A stretch of 45,177 bases of DNA from an uncultured Phycisphaerales bacterium (GCA_903871935.1 CAIQIQ010000013.1:1-45177), one strand, 5' to 3'; shown: positions 26,588-35,218, numbered from the stretch's first letter. A program made the numbers and translations. The notes: generated by a model not told the origin, from the sequence alone.

Positions 26588-28132
26588 ATGCAGCACAAGG
26601 AAGTCATTCCGATCCTCGATTTCGGCTCTCAGTACGCCCAACTCATCGCCAGAAGAGTCCGTGAGAAAGGGGTTTACAGCGAGTTGGTTCGCCCGGACAT
26701 CTCCGCTGAAAAGCTCAAAGCCCTGAACCCCAAGGGCATCATCCTCTCGGGCGGGCCTTCCAGCGTCTACGAGCGCAACGCCCCCAAGTGCGACCCGGCC
26801 ATCTTCGATCTGGGCGTCCCGATCCTGGGCATCTGCTACGGCATGCAGATTGGCGTGCAGGTCCTCGGCGGCGCCGTCAATCCGGGCAAAGCGCGCGAGT
26901 TCGGGCGGACGCGGCTGCATGTCATCTCCACCGATCCGCTGGTCCGCGGCCTGCTTGGCGAGACCACCGTCTGGATGAGCCACGGTGATCAGGTGCAGCA
27001 GCTCCCCGACGATTTCGAGCCCCTGGCAATCACCACGACCTGCCCGTACGCGGCCGCGCGGCACAAGACCCGGCCGTTCTGGGGTGTGCAGTTCCACCCT
27101 GAAGTCACCCACACCCCGCGCGGCGAACAGATCTTCGAGAACTTCCTCTATGAGATCTGCAAGTGCTCCGGCGACTGGAACATGGGCAATTTCATCGAGC
27201 AGTCGATCCGCCGCATTCGTGAAGTCGTGGGCGATGGCCGGGTGATCTGCGGCCTGTCCGGCGGCGTGGATTCCTCGGTTGTGGCCGCCATGCTGCACAA
27301 GGCGATCGGGCATCAGCTATCCTGCATTTTCGTTGATAATGGCCTGCTGCGGAAAAACGAGCGTCAGCTCGTCGAGGCGACATTCCGCGATCACTTCAAG
27401 ATCGACCTGCGCATTTGCGATGCATCCTCGCAGTTCCTGTCGGCACTCTCGGGTGTCGCCGATCCGCAGCAGAAGCGCAAGATCATCGGCAAAGAGTTCA
27501 TCGACGCCTTCAAGCGCGAAGCCAAGGAGATCCAGAACGTCCAGTTCCTGGCCCAGGGCACGCTGTATCCCGACGTCATCGAGTCCGGCCATGGTTATGC
27601 CGGGACGGCGGCCAACATCAAGCTGCATCACAACGTCGGCGGTCTGCCTGCCGAACTGGGGTTTGAGCTGGTCGAGCCGCTGCGCGATCTCTTTAAGGAT
27701 GAGGTCCGCAAGGTCGGCGAAGTGCTGGGATTGCCCGAAAGCATCGTCTGGCGACACCCGTTCCCAGGCCCGGGACTCGCAGTTCGGATCATCGGCGATG
27801 TCACGCCGCAGCGGCTGGCATTGCTGCGTGAGGCCGATGCCATTGTGCTGGAAGAACTGGTCACGGCAAGCCTCTATCGCAAGACCAGCCAGGTCTTCGC
27901 CGTGCTGCTGCCGATCGGCACAGTTGGCGTGATGGGCGACGCCCGAAGCTACGACAGCGTGATTGCGATCCGCGCAGTGGAAACAAGCGACTTCATGACC
28001 GCCGACTGGTCGAAGATCCCCTATGAGGTTCTGGCGCAGATGAGTAGCCGCATCGTCAACGAGGTAAAAGGCATCAGCCGCGTCGTCTACGACATCAGCA
28101 CCAAGCCGCCCGCAACGATCGAGTGGGAATAG
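26588..28132 (+). CDS. guaA: GMP synthase (glutamine-hydrolysing)
   Basis: The 514-residue protein has all three parts. The class I glutamine amidotransferase domain has C83 in GICYGMQ and the H170/E172 pair in FHPEVTH. The ATP pyrophosphatase P-loop is LSGGVDSSV (223-231). The C-terminal dimerisation domain ends [13 protein letters not shown]. It makes GMP from XMP, ATP and glutamine in the cytoplasm. Length is normal. No clear Shine-Dalgarno precedes the ATG (GGGTATCTATTTCGC). The upstream 347 bases hold no gene or riboswitch that I can recognise. Its stop touches the stop of the convergent epimerase gene. Confidence 0.97.
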   Translation: MQHKEVIPILDFGSQYAQLIARRVREKGVYSELVRPDISAEKLKALNPKGIILSGGPSSVYERNAPKCDPAIFDLGVPILGICYGMQIGVQVLGGAVNPGKAREFGRTRLHVISTDPLVRGLLGETTVWMSHGDQVQQLPDDFEPLAITTTCPYAAARHKTRPFWGVQFHPEVTHTPRGEQIFENFLYEICKCSGDWNMGNFIEQSIRRIREVVGDGRVICGLSGGVDSSVVAAMLHKAIGHQLSCIFVDNGLLRKNERQLVEATFRDHFKIDLRICDASSQFLSALSGVADPQQKRKIIGKEFIDAFKREAKEIQNVQFLAQGTLYPDVIESGHGYAGTAANIKLHHNVGGLPAELGFELVEPLRDLFKDEVRKVGEVLGLPESIVWRHPFPGPGLAVRIIGDVTPQRLALLREADAIVLEELVTASLYRKTSQVFAVLLPIGTVGVMGDARSYDSVIAIRAVETSDFMTADWSKIPYEVLAQMSSRIVNEVKGISRVVYDISTKPPATIEWE

Positions 28133-29011
28133 TCAATCCAACTTCGGCTGCGGGTCGCGGCCGTACTTCTGGCGGAACAGGTCCAGGATATTCCACTTCG
28201 GCTCCCAACCGAAGTGGGCATGAGCTTTGTCCCACAGATACGGACTCTTGTACTTGGGCCAATCCGCCGGAAGCCTCGGTAGTTCCGGGCAGAACTTCTC
28301 AATCCCCTCGCGCAGCGGGATGCCGCAGCTCACTTCTTTGGCCGAGATGTTGTAGATCTCGAAGCCAGGCTTTTGGCGTTCCAGGGCCTGGGCAAAGCAC
28401 TCCCCGATGTCACTGCTGCGAATATAGATCGACAGGTGGGCCGGGAAATGCTTCTGCGCATCCAGCCCGTCCAGCCAGTGCTCATGCACATCGCCGACAC
28501 TGACGCCTGGAAGCCGAAACGCCGCAATCGAGCAGCCTTTGCGTTCGCAGAGTAGCCGGCCGTAGTTTTCCAGCGCAACCTTTGCCGCACCGTAGCTATT
28601 GGACGAAGCTACCGGATAGCTCTCGTCCACCGGCAGGATCGACCACTTGCGGTAGCCATCGCCCAACCCGTACACGTGAATCGAACTGGTATAGAGGATC
28701 CGCTTGTACTTCAGTTCGGCCGCCAACTGAAACACGAGCGAAGTACTGGTGCAGTTGCTCCCGAAGACTTCTTCATCGGTATAGTGGCCGACGCCGACAT
28801 CGGGAATCTCGCCCATGTGCACGATCGCCTCGGCCTGTTCCATGATCGGCTGCAGGCGGGCGCGATCGCGCAGATCGATGTAGATAAACTTCGCCGGGCG
28901 ATCGTATGCCGGCCGGCGGTCCAGGTTCAGCACCTCGTGCCCGCGTCCCGCGAGCACTTCGATGACCGCCTTGCCCACTTTCCCCGATCCACCCGTAACG
29001 ATCACTTTCAT
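28133..29011 (-). CDS. NAD-dependent epimerase/dehydratase, extended SDR (292 aa)
   Basis: The N-terminus MKVIVTGGSGKVGKAVIEVL is the GxxGxxG Rossmann motif, and LNLDRRP supplies the NAD-binding Asp. The catalytic pair is YGAAK (YxxxK). The length of about 290 fits compact GalE/uronate-dehydrogenase-like sugar or uronate epimerases. It is cytoplasmic. It is a paralogue of the product of 29147-30028; both end with a PKWNxLxLFR segment and share DRRPAYDRPxKFIYIDL-like stretches, so they arose by tandem duplication. The substrate is unknown, though a nucleotide sugar or uronate is plausible. It lies downstream of the repeat block 29041-29137 and converges on guaA. Confidence 0.92.
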   Translation of the reverse strand: MKVIVTGGSGKVGKAVIEVLAGRGHEVLNLDRRPAYDRPAKFIYIDLRDRARLQPIMEQAEAIVHMGEIPDVGVGHYTDEEVFGSNCTSTSLVFQLAAELKYKRILYTSSIHVYGLGDGYRKWSILPVDESYPVASSNSYGAAKVALENYGRLLCERKGCSIAAFRLPGVSVGDVHEHWLDGLDAQKHFPAHLSIYIRSSDIGECFAQALERQKPGFEIYNISAKEVSCGIPLREGIEKFCPELPRLPADWPKYKSPYLWDKAHAHFGWEPKWNILDLFRQKYGRDPQPKLD

Positions 29012-29040
29012 AGTGCACCCAGTTCATTCGAAGACGTTCT

Positions 29041-29137
29041 ATCCACAGATTTGCACAGATTCACACAGATCATGCGTGCAATCATCTGTGGAAATGTGAC
29101 TTCGGCGAGCTCAGTCGAGTCGTGTTGATCTGTGGAT
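29041..29137. repeat. CACAGAT decamer repeats with an inverted partner
   Basis: Three consecutive 10-base units each end in CACAGAT (29041-29050 ATCCACAGAT, 29051-29060, 29061-29070). The reverse complement of the first unit, ATCTGTGGAT, recurs exactly at 29128-29137, and ATCTGTGG at 29084-29091. The block fills the 135-base gap between the two epimerase genes and could fold into a hairpin in the transcript. Confidence 0.6.
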
Positions 29138-29146
29138 CAGTACTCT

Positions 29147-30028
29147 TCATTTCCCAAACCCCTTTGGATCCCGCCCCATCTTCTTCCGGAAGAGCTCAAG
29201 AAAGTTCCACTTCGGCTCCCAGCCGAAATGCGCGCGGGCCTTGTCGTACCGGTACACCGTATCGTACTTGCCCCAACCTTCGGGCAGTTGCGGATAGGAA
29301 GGGAAATCCCGGGCAATCCCCTCACGCAGCGGCACGCTCGTCATCGCCTCGCGGGCAGACAGGTTATAGGCCTCAAATACCGGCCGCTGCTGCTCCAGTG
29401 CCAGCGCAAAACACTCGGCCACATCGGTGTCCTTCACATAGATCCCCAAATCAGAATCGAGCTTCTTCTCATTGTCGACACGCTCAAAGCGATGATCGCT
29501 CATCTGATCACTCATGACCCAGGGAAGGCGGAACGCGGCCACCGACAATCCCTTCTTCTCGGCACAGTAGCGAGCATAATTCTCCACCGCGACCTTAGCC
29601 AAAGAATAAGTGTTCTGCGGGCGCAGCGGATGATTCTCATCCACCGGCAGCCTGGCCGGCGGAATCATCCCATAATCCTGAAACCCGTAGGTTTGGATCG
29701 TACTGGTATAGATCACTCGCTTGTATTTCAGCTCCGCGGCAAGCTGCATGACCAAAGAACCCACCGCACAGTTGCTGGCGTAGACCTCCTCTTCTGTATG
29801 GACGCCGGAGCGGGCACCGGGAATCTCGCCCATGTGGATCATCATCTCGGCCTGCTCCATCACCCCCTGCAACAGGTCGCGCCGGCGCAGGTCCATATAA
29901 ATGAACTTGCCCGGCCGGTCGACCGGCGGCCGGCGGTCGAGGTTGATCACCTCATATCCGCGCTCAACAAGAGTTGTCAAAACGGCCTTGGCAACCCGCC
30001 CGCTCCCGCCTGTAACGATTACTTTCAT
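29147..30028 (-). CDS. NAD-dependent epimerase/dehydratase, paralogue of the neighbour (293 aa)
   Basis: It has the same architecture as the product of 28133-29011: MKVIVTGGSGRVAKAVLTTL at the N-terminus (third glycine replaced, GxxGxxA), NLDRRPPVDRPGKFIYMDL, the catalytic YSLAK pair, and a C-terminal PKWNFLELFRKKMG. There is no signal peptide. The two genes are in tandem on the minus strand, separated by 135 bases of repeats. The changed active-site surroundings (YSLAK rather than YGAAK) suggest somewhat different substrates. A sugar epimerase, dehydratase or uronate dehydrogenase function is inferred from the fold only. Confidence 0.92.
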   Translation of the reverse strand: MKVIVTGGSGRVAKAVLTTLVERGYEVINLDRRPPVDRPGKFIYMDLRRRDLLQGVMEQAEMMIHMGEIPGARSGVHTEEEVYASNCAVGSLVMQLAAELKYKRVIYTSTIQTYGFQDYGMIPPARLPVDENHPLRPQNTYSLAKVAVENYARYCAEKKGLSVAAFRLPWVMSDQMSDHRFERVDNEKKLDSDLGIYVKDTDVAECFALALEQQRPVFEAYNLSAREAMTSVPLREGIARDFPSYPQLPEGWGKYDTVYRYDKARAHFGWEPKWNFLELFRKKMGRDPKGFGK

Positions 30029-30194
30029 GGTGTTTCCTGATTAACCTTTTCCTAAAAGGGATGGCATTCTACTTGGCTCTATCTGGAATGGAACGCCGCT
30101 CTCACCGGCATCCCCAACGGGCGTGCCCGCTTTTCGGGAAGGCGGAGGCGAGGCGGAGAGCGAGAGGGGACGAGGGAGTGAGGGCGAGAGCGAC

Positions 30195-30446
30195 TGTGGA
30201 TAAGTAGGAGGTGCGCAGGTTCTCGGCGAGGGTACCCCCTATACGCTAAGTACTGTGGCCGCATGCGGTTAGGTGGAGATTGGGGAGGAGGTGCGCGAAT
30301 TCGAGGTAATTGTGGATAACTGGCCCTACTGTCATTGGTCCCTTGTCATTGGTCATTGGTCGGAAGAGACAAAGGTGCGCAGGTTCGGTGATCGTCATTC
30401 GTCCCTGGTCATTGGGCGAAGACGGAAGACAAAGATGCTCAGGTTC
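30195..30446 (+). repeat. composite intergenic repeat, copy B (inverted relative to copy A)
   Basis: In order there are TGTGGATAA (30195-30203), AGGTGCGCAGGTTC (30209-30222), AGGTGCGCGAATTC (30289-30302), TGTGGATAA (30311-30319), and heptamers starting at 30331 (GTCATTG, GTCCCTT, GTCATTG, GTCATTG, GTCGGAA). Next come AGGTGCGCAGGTTC (30373-30386), heptamers again at 30394-30421, and AGATGCTCAGGTTC (30433-30446). The first 170 bases align with the reverse complement of 22695-22870. The stretch 30266-30320 matches it over about 55 bases with few changes. The rest of the gap 30029-30776 shows no supportable gene. Confidence 0.75.
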
Positions 30447-30776
30447 GCGTGCGCAATCCGGAGCATTTGGCAAGATAACTCACAGAACATGGAAGGTGCT
30501 CAAGATCGTTGTGCATCTTGGGAAGCAACTCCTACCTGTCTGGCCGGCGTTCTGGGTATTCACTTGCCAAATAGCCGAAGGGCACGAAGGTCCTCCATAA
30601 TATAGGGTCGATTTGGAGGGAGGCGATCTTGGAAGATGAGGAATGACAGGGACTTAGGAGCGGCCAGAATTCTTTCCATATTTTGGGGTAAATGGGAAAC
30701 ATAGGTAACGCGTTTGGAAGAGTGGCGGACACAGCTATTCGGTTCCTGACCAGGTCCTGACCCCTTTCCGAACCCC

Positions 30777-30998
30777 TCAATGCTTCCTCCAGCAGTACAG
30801 TAGCAAGAATACACCAGACATGACGACTCCGCTCAAAACTGTCCCAAGTTCTTGGTAATCGAGCGCGGCGCTTGCTGTTGCAGAACTTGAGCCGTGGAAG
30901 TGAATCCATAGGTCAATGCCAAAGCGGGCAAGGCCGATAACTGTCACTACCAGCGAAGCTAGCATCAAGAACGCGAAAAGTGATTTGAGATTCATCAT
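30777..30998 (-). CDS. possible small two-helix membrane protein (73 aa)
   Basis: The translation has two strong hydrophobic helices (LFAFLMLASLVVTVIGLARF and VLSGVVMSGVFLLLYCW) joined by a polar linker, ending WRKH, a positive-inside pattern. There are two adjacent ATGs (30998 and 30995), with AAGTGAAG upstream as a weak ribosome site. I recognise no family. It lies between the repeat-rich gap and the RAYT gene, on the same strand as the latter. It could be a real orphan or chance. Confidence 0.45.
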   Translation of the reverse strand: MMNLKSLFAFLMLASLVVTVIGLARFGIDLWIHFHGSSSATASAALDYQELGTVLSGVVMSGVFLLLYCWRKH

Positions 30999-31033
30999 GC
31001 TTCACTTGGGGCGGGAATCCAAGGGCGATGTAT

Positions 31034-31744
31034 TTACTTCTTCGCCGATCCACGATCTTTCGTCCGCTCCTTTCCGCCTGTCGTCGGCCGCCATGGGTCG
31101 CGGATAGTATACTCCAAACCCAGTTTCCCGGCCGTGCGGCCTGTCCAGGCATCATCGCCATAGGGGCGGCTGCGGTTCTCGCTGGTGGTCAGCCGGGCCA
31201 GTTCCTTTGCCGTGAGGGCCTGGTTCACGTAGTTTACCCACCCCCGCGGCCGGCCGCCCGGCCACTCGGCCAGCAGCTCCCGCAAGGGCTTGGGACCCTC
31301 TTGCCGGACCCACAGGCTGCCCCAACGCCAGTCCTGGGCGCGTTTTGTCAGATCGGCCGAGAGGGCATTGCGTTCCACGTAACGCAGGACCTCCAGCAGA
31401 TGTCCCCCGGTCTGCACCGGGAACGCCTTGAAGCGGCCACGGTACAGGTGCCCGGCACCGACGTTGCGATGGGCCACCCGCCAGCGCATGGCATGGGTCA
31501 ACGTCAGCCAACGGAAGAACCGGCTCATCTGGCCCTCTTTCGTTGGACGGACGACGAAGTGCCAGTGGTTGCCCATCAGGCACCAGGCGAGGATGGGCAG
31601 GGGTTCACGCTCGTAGGCCTGAAGCATGATCCGCTCGAAGGCTGCGAAGTCCTCATCTTCTCGCAGCATGATGTGCTTTCCCGCAGTGCGGTTGATGACG
31701 TGATACACATAGCCCGGCGGCGCTACTCGTGCTTGTCTTGGCAT
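31034..31744 (-). CDS. REP-associated tyrosine transposase (RAYT, Y1_Tnp/IS200-like, 236 aa)
   Basis: It has the HUH endonuclease motif as MGNHWHFVV (H60, H62) and the catalytic Tyr in the downstream helix RYVERNAL (Y122). The opening MPRQARVAPPGYVYHVINR and HLYRGRFKAFPV are typical of RAYTs. These single-copy domesticated relatives of IS200/IS605 cut single strands at REP palindromes and spread them. The C-terminal extension holds SENRSRPYGDDAW. A fragment of a second copy of this C-terminus lies at 37694-37814. The upstream end of the gene runs into the truncated toxin of the DUF433 system. Confidence 0.93.
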   Translation of the reverse strand: MPRQARVAPPGYVYHVINRTAGKHIMLREDEDFAAFERIMLQAYEREPLPILAWCLMGNHWHFVVRPTKEGQMSRFFRWLTLTHAMRWRVAHRNVGAGHLYRGRFKAFPVQTGGHLLEVLRYVERNALSADLTKRAQDWRWGSLWVRQEGPKPLRELLAEWPGGRPRGWVNYVNQALTAKELARLTTSENRSRPYGDDAWTGRTAGKLGLEYTIRDPWRPTTGGKERTKDRGSAKK

Positions 31745-31857
31745 GGTGTGCAGTATACTTGTCTGAAGCCATCGAAGCTATAAGTAGTTACGTCCCTCTT
31801 GGATTCCCCCGCCAGCATCGGCACACAGTGATCGGCAAACAAGCGCAGGCTCATCAT
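31723..31857 (-). pseudogene. truncated DUF5615 PIN-like toxin gene
   Basis: An ORF whose ATG overlaps the stop of the DUF433 gene (ATGATGA at 31854-31857) starts MMSLRLFADHCVPM. This is the N-terminus of DUF5615 toxins, with the first metal-binding Asp. After about 14-17 residues the family likeness is lost, and a stop comes at residue 45. Normal members have about 110 residues. The rest seems to have been replaced when the RAYT segment arrived; the RAYT start codon lies inside this ORF. The overlap is the usual antitoxin-toxin arrangement. Confidence 0.65.
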
Positions 31858-32078
31858 GCCACCACTTGATACTCAGCCAAATCCCTGGCGAAATCCAGGC
31901 ACGCCAGGACATCTTCTCGGGTCAGGTCGGGGAATTGCTCAATGACCTGCTGATCCGTCGCCCCGGCGGCCAAGTAGCCCAGCACGAGGCTGGCCGGAAT
32001 CCGCGTTCCCTTGATTCGCGGCTTGCCGCCAAGGACCTCAGGGCTGCTCTCAATGCGTTCTCGCCATTTTGTGGGCAT
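31854..32078 (-). CDS. DUF433 family antitoxin (74 aa)
   Basis: The short protein has the DUF433 core: RIESSPEVLGGKPRIKGTRI, then LVLGYLAAGATDQQVIEQFP and LTREDVLACLDFARD. DUF433 proteins are winged-helix-like antitoxins normally encoded just before a DUF5615 PIN-like toxin. GGAG lies nine bases before the ATG. Here the following toxin gene is truncated (31723-31857), so this is an orphan antitoxin that might still regulate its own promoter. Confidence 0.92.
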   Translation of the reverse strand: MPTKWRERIESSPEVLGGKPRIKGTRIPASLVLGYLAAGATDQQVIEQFPDLTREDVLACLDFARDLAEYQVVA

Positions 32079-32232
32079 ATCGTCGCTCCAGAACGTGCCG
32101 CACTATCCTATGCTCAGTGCGAACAGGACGAAAGGGCATTCCTGGCAAACTGAACTGATATCTGGCAGGCTCTCATCGGGTTTCCACTCGGTGCGGTCTT
32201 TGAGTTCTTTGTGGTGGATGACGGTTTACGTT

Positions 32233-32252
32233 GACGGGCGGGGTCGCCCGTC
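32233..32252. repeat. REP-like palindrome GACGGGC/GCCCGTC
   Basis: A perfect seven-base stem (32233-32239 with 32246-32252) has a GGGGTC loop, in the gap between the DUF433 promoter region and the MFS gene. It shares GTCGCCCGT with the palindrome at 19535-19554 and lies 0.5 kb from the RAYT gene. Confidence 0.5.
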
Positions 32253-32336
32253 CTACGGAAGAGCATCGGCCGCGGGGGAGAGGGCGAGGGGGAACGCCGA
32301 AAGGATGGGGTGGAGCCTGCTGGGCGGGCAGTAAAC

Positions 32337-33665
32337 CTACAGCGGCTCCGATTCCGGCGCCGCCTGCGCCAGATCGAGAGGGGTGACGGCTTGCGGGCGC
32401 CCGAGTCGCGAAAGTAGCCGCGTGGCCGTCGCGCCGAACATCATGAGCAGTGCGAGGACAGCGAAGACAGGGATGTATGAGCCGGGCTCATTCGAGCGCG
32501 CTCCCAGACGATCGGTCCAGAACCCGATGATCCAGGGCGCGACCGCTCCCATGGTTCCAGCCAGCGTGAGGTAAAGGCCCATTACTCTCCCGCGCACATC
32601 GGGCCCGACGCGCTCGATCACCGAGACCTCGCTGATGGAATAACTGCCCAAATGGAAGATCGAAAACACGGTGAGCACCACCAGGAGCCATGCGAGCGGA
32701 ATGATCGGAATCGTGGCGAGAATCAGGCCTGCGACGATCATACACGTCGCCAGCCCGGGGAGCCGCCGCCGACCTGATGTCGCCCATACGCCCAGCGGCG
32801 TCGCGATGATGCTGAGGAGCCCCATCGCGCCGATGATCCAGCCGGTCTGCCGGGGGTCGTAGGCGTGGGCCTTCTGGAGATAGATGCTCAGCAGCGACAT
32901 CATCCCAACGCCGGCGAAGTCGCGGCAGCCGGAGAGCAGTGCGATGCCGAGCGTCAATCGTCGGGTGCCACGCGGCATGGGGACGGCGTCGCGTCGAATC
33001 GTCGTAACGTGCGGGGCCTCACGAGCAACCAGCAGAAAGAGGACGCCAAAGACGATCCCCGCCAGGCCCATCTCCACGCATGGGACCTGCCAGCGCGAGA
33101 GGCCACCGATGGTGTGGCCAAGCGTCTGCGCCCGCCAGCCGGAATACTGCGCGCCGACAAAGAACCCGACCCCTGAGCCGATCCCCAGGATACCCAGAGC
33201 CATTCCCGGCGCGTTGGGGTAATGCGCGGGCGCCAGCGCGTTGGCCGCGGGATGGAAGAGCGTCCCGAACAATCCGGCCATGATCCCCAGGCCCAGCAGA
33301 GGCCAATACTGATGCGTGAGCCCCATGAGCAGGATGCAGCAGGCGTTTCCGATCAGCCCAACGCCCAGGAGCATCTTGCGGTTGAAGCGGTCGGCCAGCA
33401 TTCCGGCCGGATAGCTGGCCAGGAAATAGACCATGCCATATACGGACACGATCAGGGCCACGGGTTTGACGCCCGCCAGGTGAAGGTCGTCGCGGATGAG
33501 CAGGTAAAGCGGGATCAGCGCCGCCACGAACGCATGGGTGAAGGCGTGCAGGAGCATGCACAGGGCGAGTGTCAGATGGCTTCGGAAAGTCGGGCGGCCG
33601 CTGGTCATGAGGGGCGGATTATACGGGAGGGCCGCGCTGTGGCGAGGGATGTACAAGGAGCACAT
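32337..33665 (-). CDS. major facilitator superfamily transporter (442 aa)
   Basis: Twelve hydrophobic helices are visible. The loop between helices 2 and 3 reads SYPAGMLADRFNRKMLLG, the MFS signature G-x3-D-R/K-x-G-R-K in altered form. A central loop (REAPHVTTIRRDAVPMPRG) separates the two six-helix halves. The substrate is unknown; the pattern resembles FsrA/fosmidomycin- or NNP-type exporters in general layout. The ATG at 33665 has GGGAGG five bases upstream. The ATG at 33608 starts right before the first helix and has TATAAT at 33611-33616, so a shorter leaderless form is possible. It has no operon partner. Confidence 0.9.
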   Translation of the reverse strand: MCSLYIPRHSAALPYNPPLMTSGRPTFRSHLTLALCMLLHAFTHAFVAALIPLYLLIRDDLHLAGVKPVALIVSVYGMVYFLASYPAGMLADRFNRKMLLGVGLIGNACCILLMGLTHQYWPLLGLGIMAGLFGTLFHPAANALAPAHYPNAPGMALGILGIGSGVGFFVGAQYSGWRAQTLGHTIGGLSRWQVPCVEMGLAGIVFGVLFLLVAREAPHVTTIRRDAVPMPRGTRRLTLGIALLSGCRDFAGVGMMSLLSIYLQKAHAYDPRQTGWIIGAMGLLSIIATPLGVWATSGRRRLPGLATCMIVAGLILATIPIIPLAWLLVVLTVFSIFHLGSYSISEVSVIERVGPDVRGRVMGLYLTLAGTMGAVAPWIIGFWTDRLGARSNEPGSYIPVFAVLALLMMFGATATRLLSRLGRPQAVTPLDLAQAAPESEPL

Positions 33666-33952
33666 CCCACCCTCCCACCGTAGTCGTCATGCTGTCTCTA
33701 TTCCGCATAGACCGCACAGAACACAGAGACGAAGACCGGGCAAAGCCACATGAAGATGGACCACAAGAATAGAGTTTGACTCCTTGTCTGAACTCCGACC
33801 TGGATCTGCTCGATGTTCTTCTTGATGGGATTGCCCTACTGGTCATACCCCCCCGCTGGTCCAGGGATTAGCGGCGAGGCCTATTGGTTACAGGAGCTTG
33901 CTATAATGTGGAATGTCCCCTTTTTTCGCCCTTCTTCGCCGAACAGGGAAAT

Positions 33953-35218
33953 CTACCTCACCCTAAGGTAATCCACGCGGATCGCCGCACTCTCTTTCCC
34001 GGGGTGTCCGGGGCCGATCTCCCCCGAGACAATCCTCGCATCACCGCTGTTCAGGTCGAGCCATAGTGGGCGCGCGATAGCGGTACGCCAGAGGGTATCC
34101 TGCTTCCTCACCAGCTTACCCGTTGGATCCCACTCTCCGACGAACAAGCTGCCACGCCCGTTCCCGATCGCCACGATATTGCCGTTGGCTCGAGCCGCTA
34201 GGCGCAGAGGGAAGATGAGCGATGCCATGGGAACAGGCATCTCCGCCAGTGCACGACTGTCGAGTTCCTTCAGATCACCATTCAGCCGCGTCAGGACAAA
34301 CCGGTCAGGTTTTTCCATGCTCTCCCTGTCCATCGGTCGCGCTATGTCGCGAAACAACAGATAATCTCCGCCCGCCATTGCAAGTCGAATTGCCAGGCCG
34401 GGAAGTGTCGCCTCCTTAACCAATCGCCCTTTGCCATCGATCGCCCGCATGCGCACGTGCCAACCGTCCGTAAGTTTGTCGGTAATCTTCTCGCCCATAT
34501 ACGCGACGACAAACTGCTTCCGTTCCGAGTCGTACAGTCCAGCCAGGGCTGCGTTGTAGCTCTCCGGAAGCCGCCATTTCTCTTTTAGATCTCTTCCGTA
34601 AAGGATCGTGTCCTGCGCAATAGTCAGGAATTCATCGTCCCCGTTCATTACCATACCCCTGATCACCGGCGACACCATCTTCGCAGTTGCCTCATCGGTA
34701 TAAGGCACCTCGCGCAGCACCTCTCCGTTCATCCCAACCTTGCGAATCGTCGAGTAGCCCACCGTGAACCTCCCCGCCAGGAACAGCTCACCATGGGAGT
34801 TGACCACCATCGAACTCAACTCGCCGGGGGCAAAGCCGAAAGGCCTCTGGCCTTTGGGAACCGGCGTCTGGAAGAGCTGCGTCGTCTTCCCCGCCGCATC
34901 GACCGCATACACCTGGTACGCCTCCAGTCCCTGCTCGGGATCGGATTGGGCAACCGCGATCAGCAGTCCTTTGCCATCCGCTGAAGGAACAACGCCGATG
35001 CACTCCAGTACCTTCCCGGCCTCGCTGATCCGTGCGATCGGCTCAACCGCAAACGTTGCCGGCAGCCCCGTCACCGTCGACTGCGTGGATGCGGGCGAAG
35101 GCGTAGATACCGCGTGAGTTCCGTCAGTCGGTACAGTCACCTCCGCAGCCGCCAACCCACCAGCGCCCGCCAATAATCCCACCATCACACTCGCCGCTCT
35201 GCGCTTTGCCCACGCCAT
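33953..35218 (-). CDS. secreted hypothetical protein, beta-propeller-like (421 aa)
   Basis: The chosen ATG at 35218 gives a signal peptide (MAWAKRRAASVMVGLLAGAG to about residue 26) and has GTGAAG upstream; a GTG at 35239 is the alternative. The mature part shows repeated four-strand blocks with motifs such as YAVDAAGKTTQLFQTP, VNSHGELFLAGRF and VVAYMGEKITDKL. This looks like a six- or seven-bladed propeller (NHL/SMP30-like), but I cannot name a family. It follows the DUF4091 gene at 35290-37596 by 71 bases on the same strand. The 287 bases after its stop (33666-33952) hold only simple CACAGA-type runs and a TATAATG segment. Confidence 0.7.
   Translation of the reverse strand: MAWAKRRAASVMVGLLAGAGGLAAAEVTVPTDGTHAVSTPSPASTQSTVTGLPATFAVEPIARISEAGKVLECIGVVPSADGKGLLIAVAQSDPEQGLEAYQVYAVDAAGKTTQLFQTPVPKGQRPFGFAPGELSSMVVNSHGELFLAGRFTVGYSTIRKVGMNGEVLREVPYTDEATAKMVSPVIRGMVMNGDDEFLTIAQDTILYGRDLKEKWRLPESYNAALAGLYDSERKQFVVAYMGEKITDKLTDGWHVRMRAIDGKGRLVKEATLPGLAIRLAMAGGDYLLFRDIARPMDRESMEKPDRFVLTRLNGDLKELDSRALAEMPVPMASLIFPLRLAARANGNIVAIGNGRGSLFVGEWDPTGKLVRKQDTLWRTAIARPLWLDLNSGDARIVSGEIGPGHPGKESAAIRVDYLRVR

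Noticed and set aside
29012..29146. Possible replication origin at the CACAGAT repeats
   Set aside because: Only near-matches to DnaA boxes (CTATCCACA) occur here, with no AT-rich unwinding region or neighbouring dnaA or dnaN gene.
33684..33952. Small gene or RNA in the gap before 33953
   Set aside because: Only CACAGA-like runs and a TATAATG segment are visible, without hairpin, ribosome site or conserved protein.
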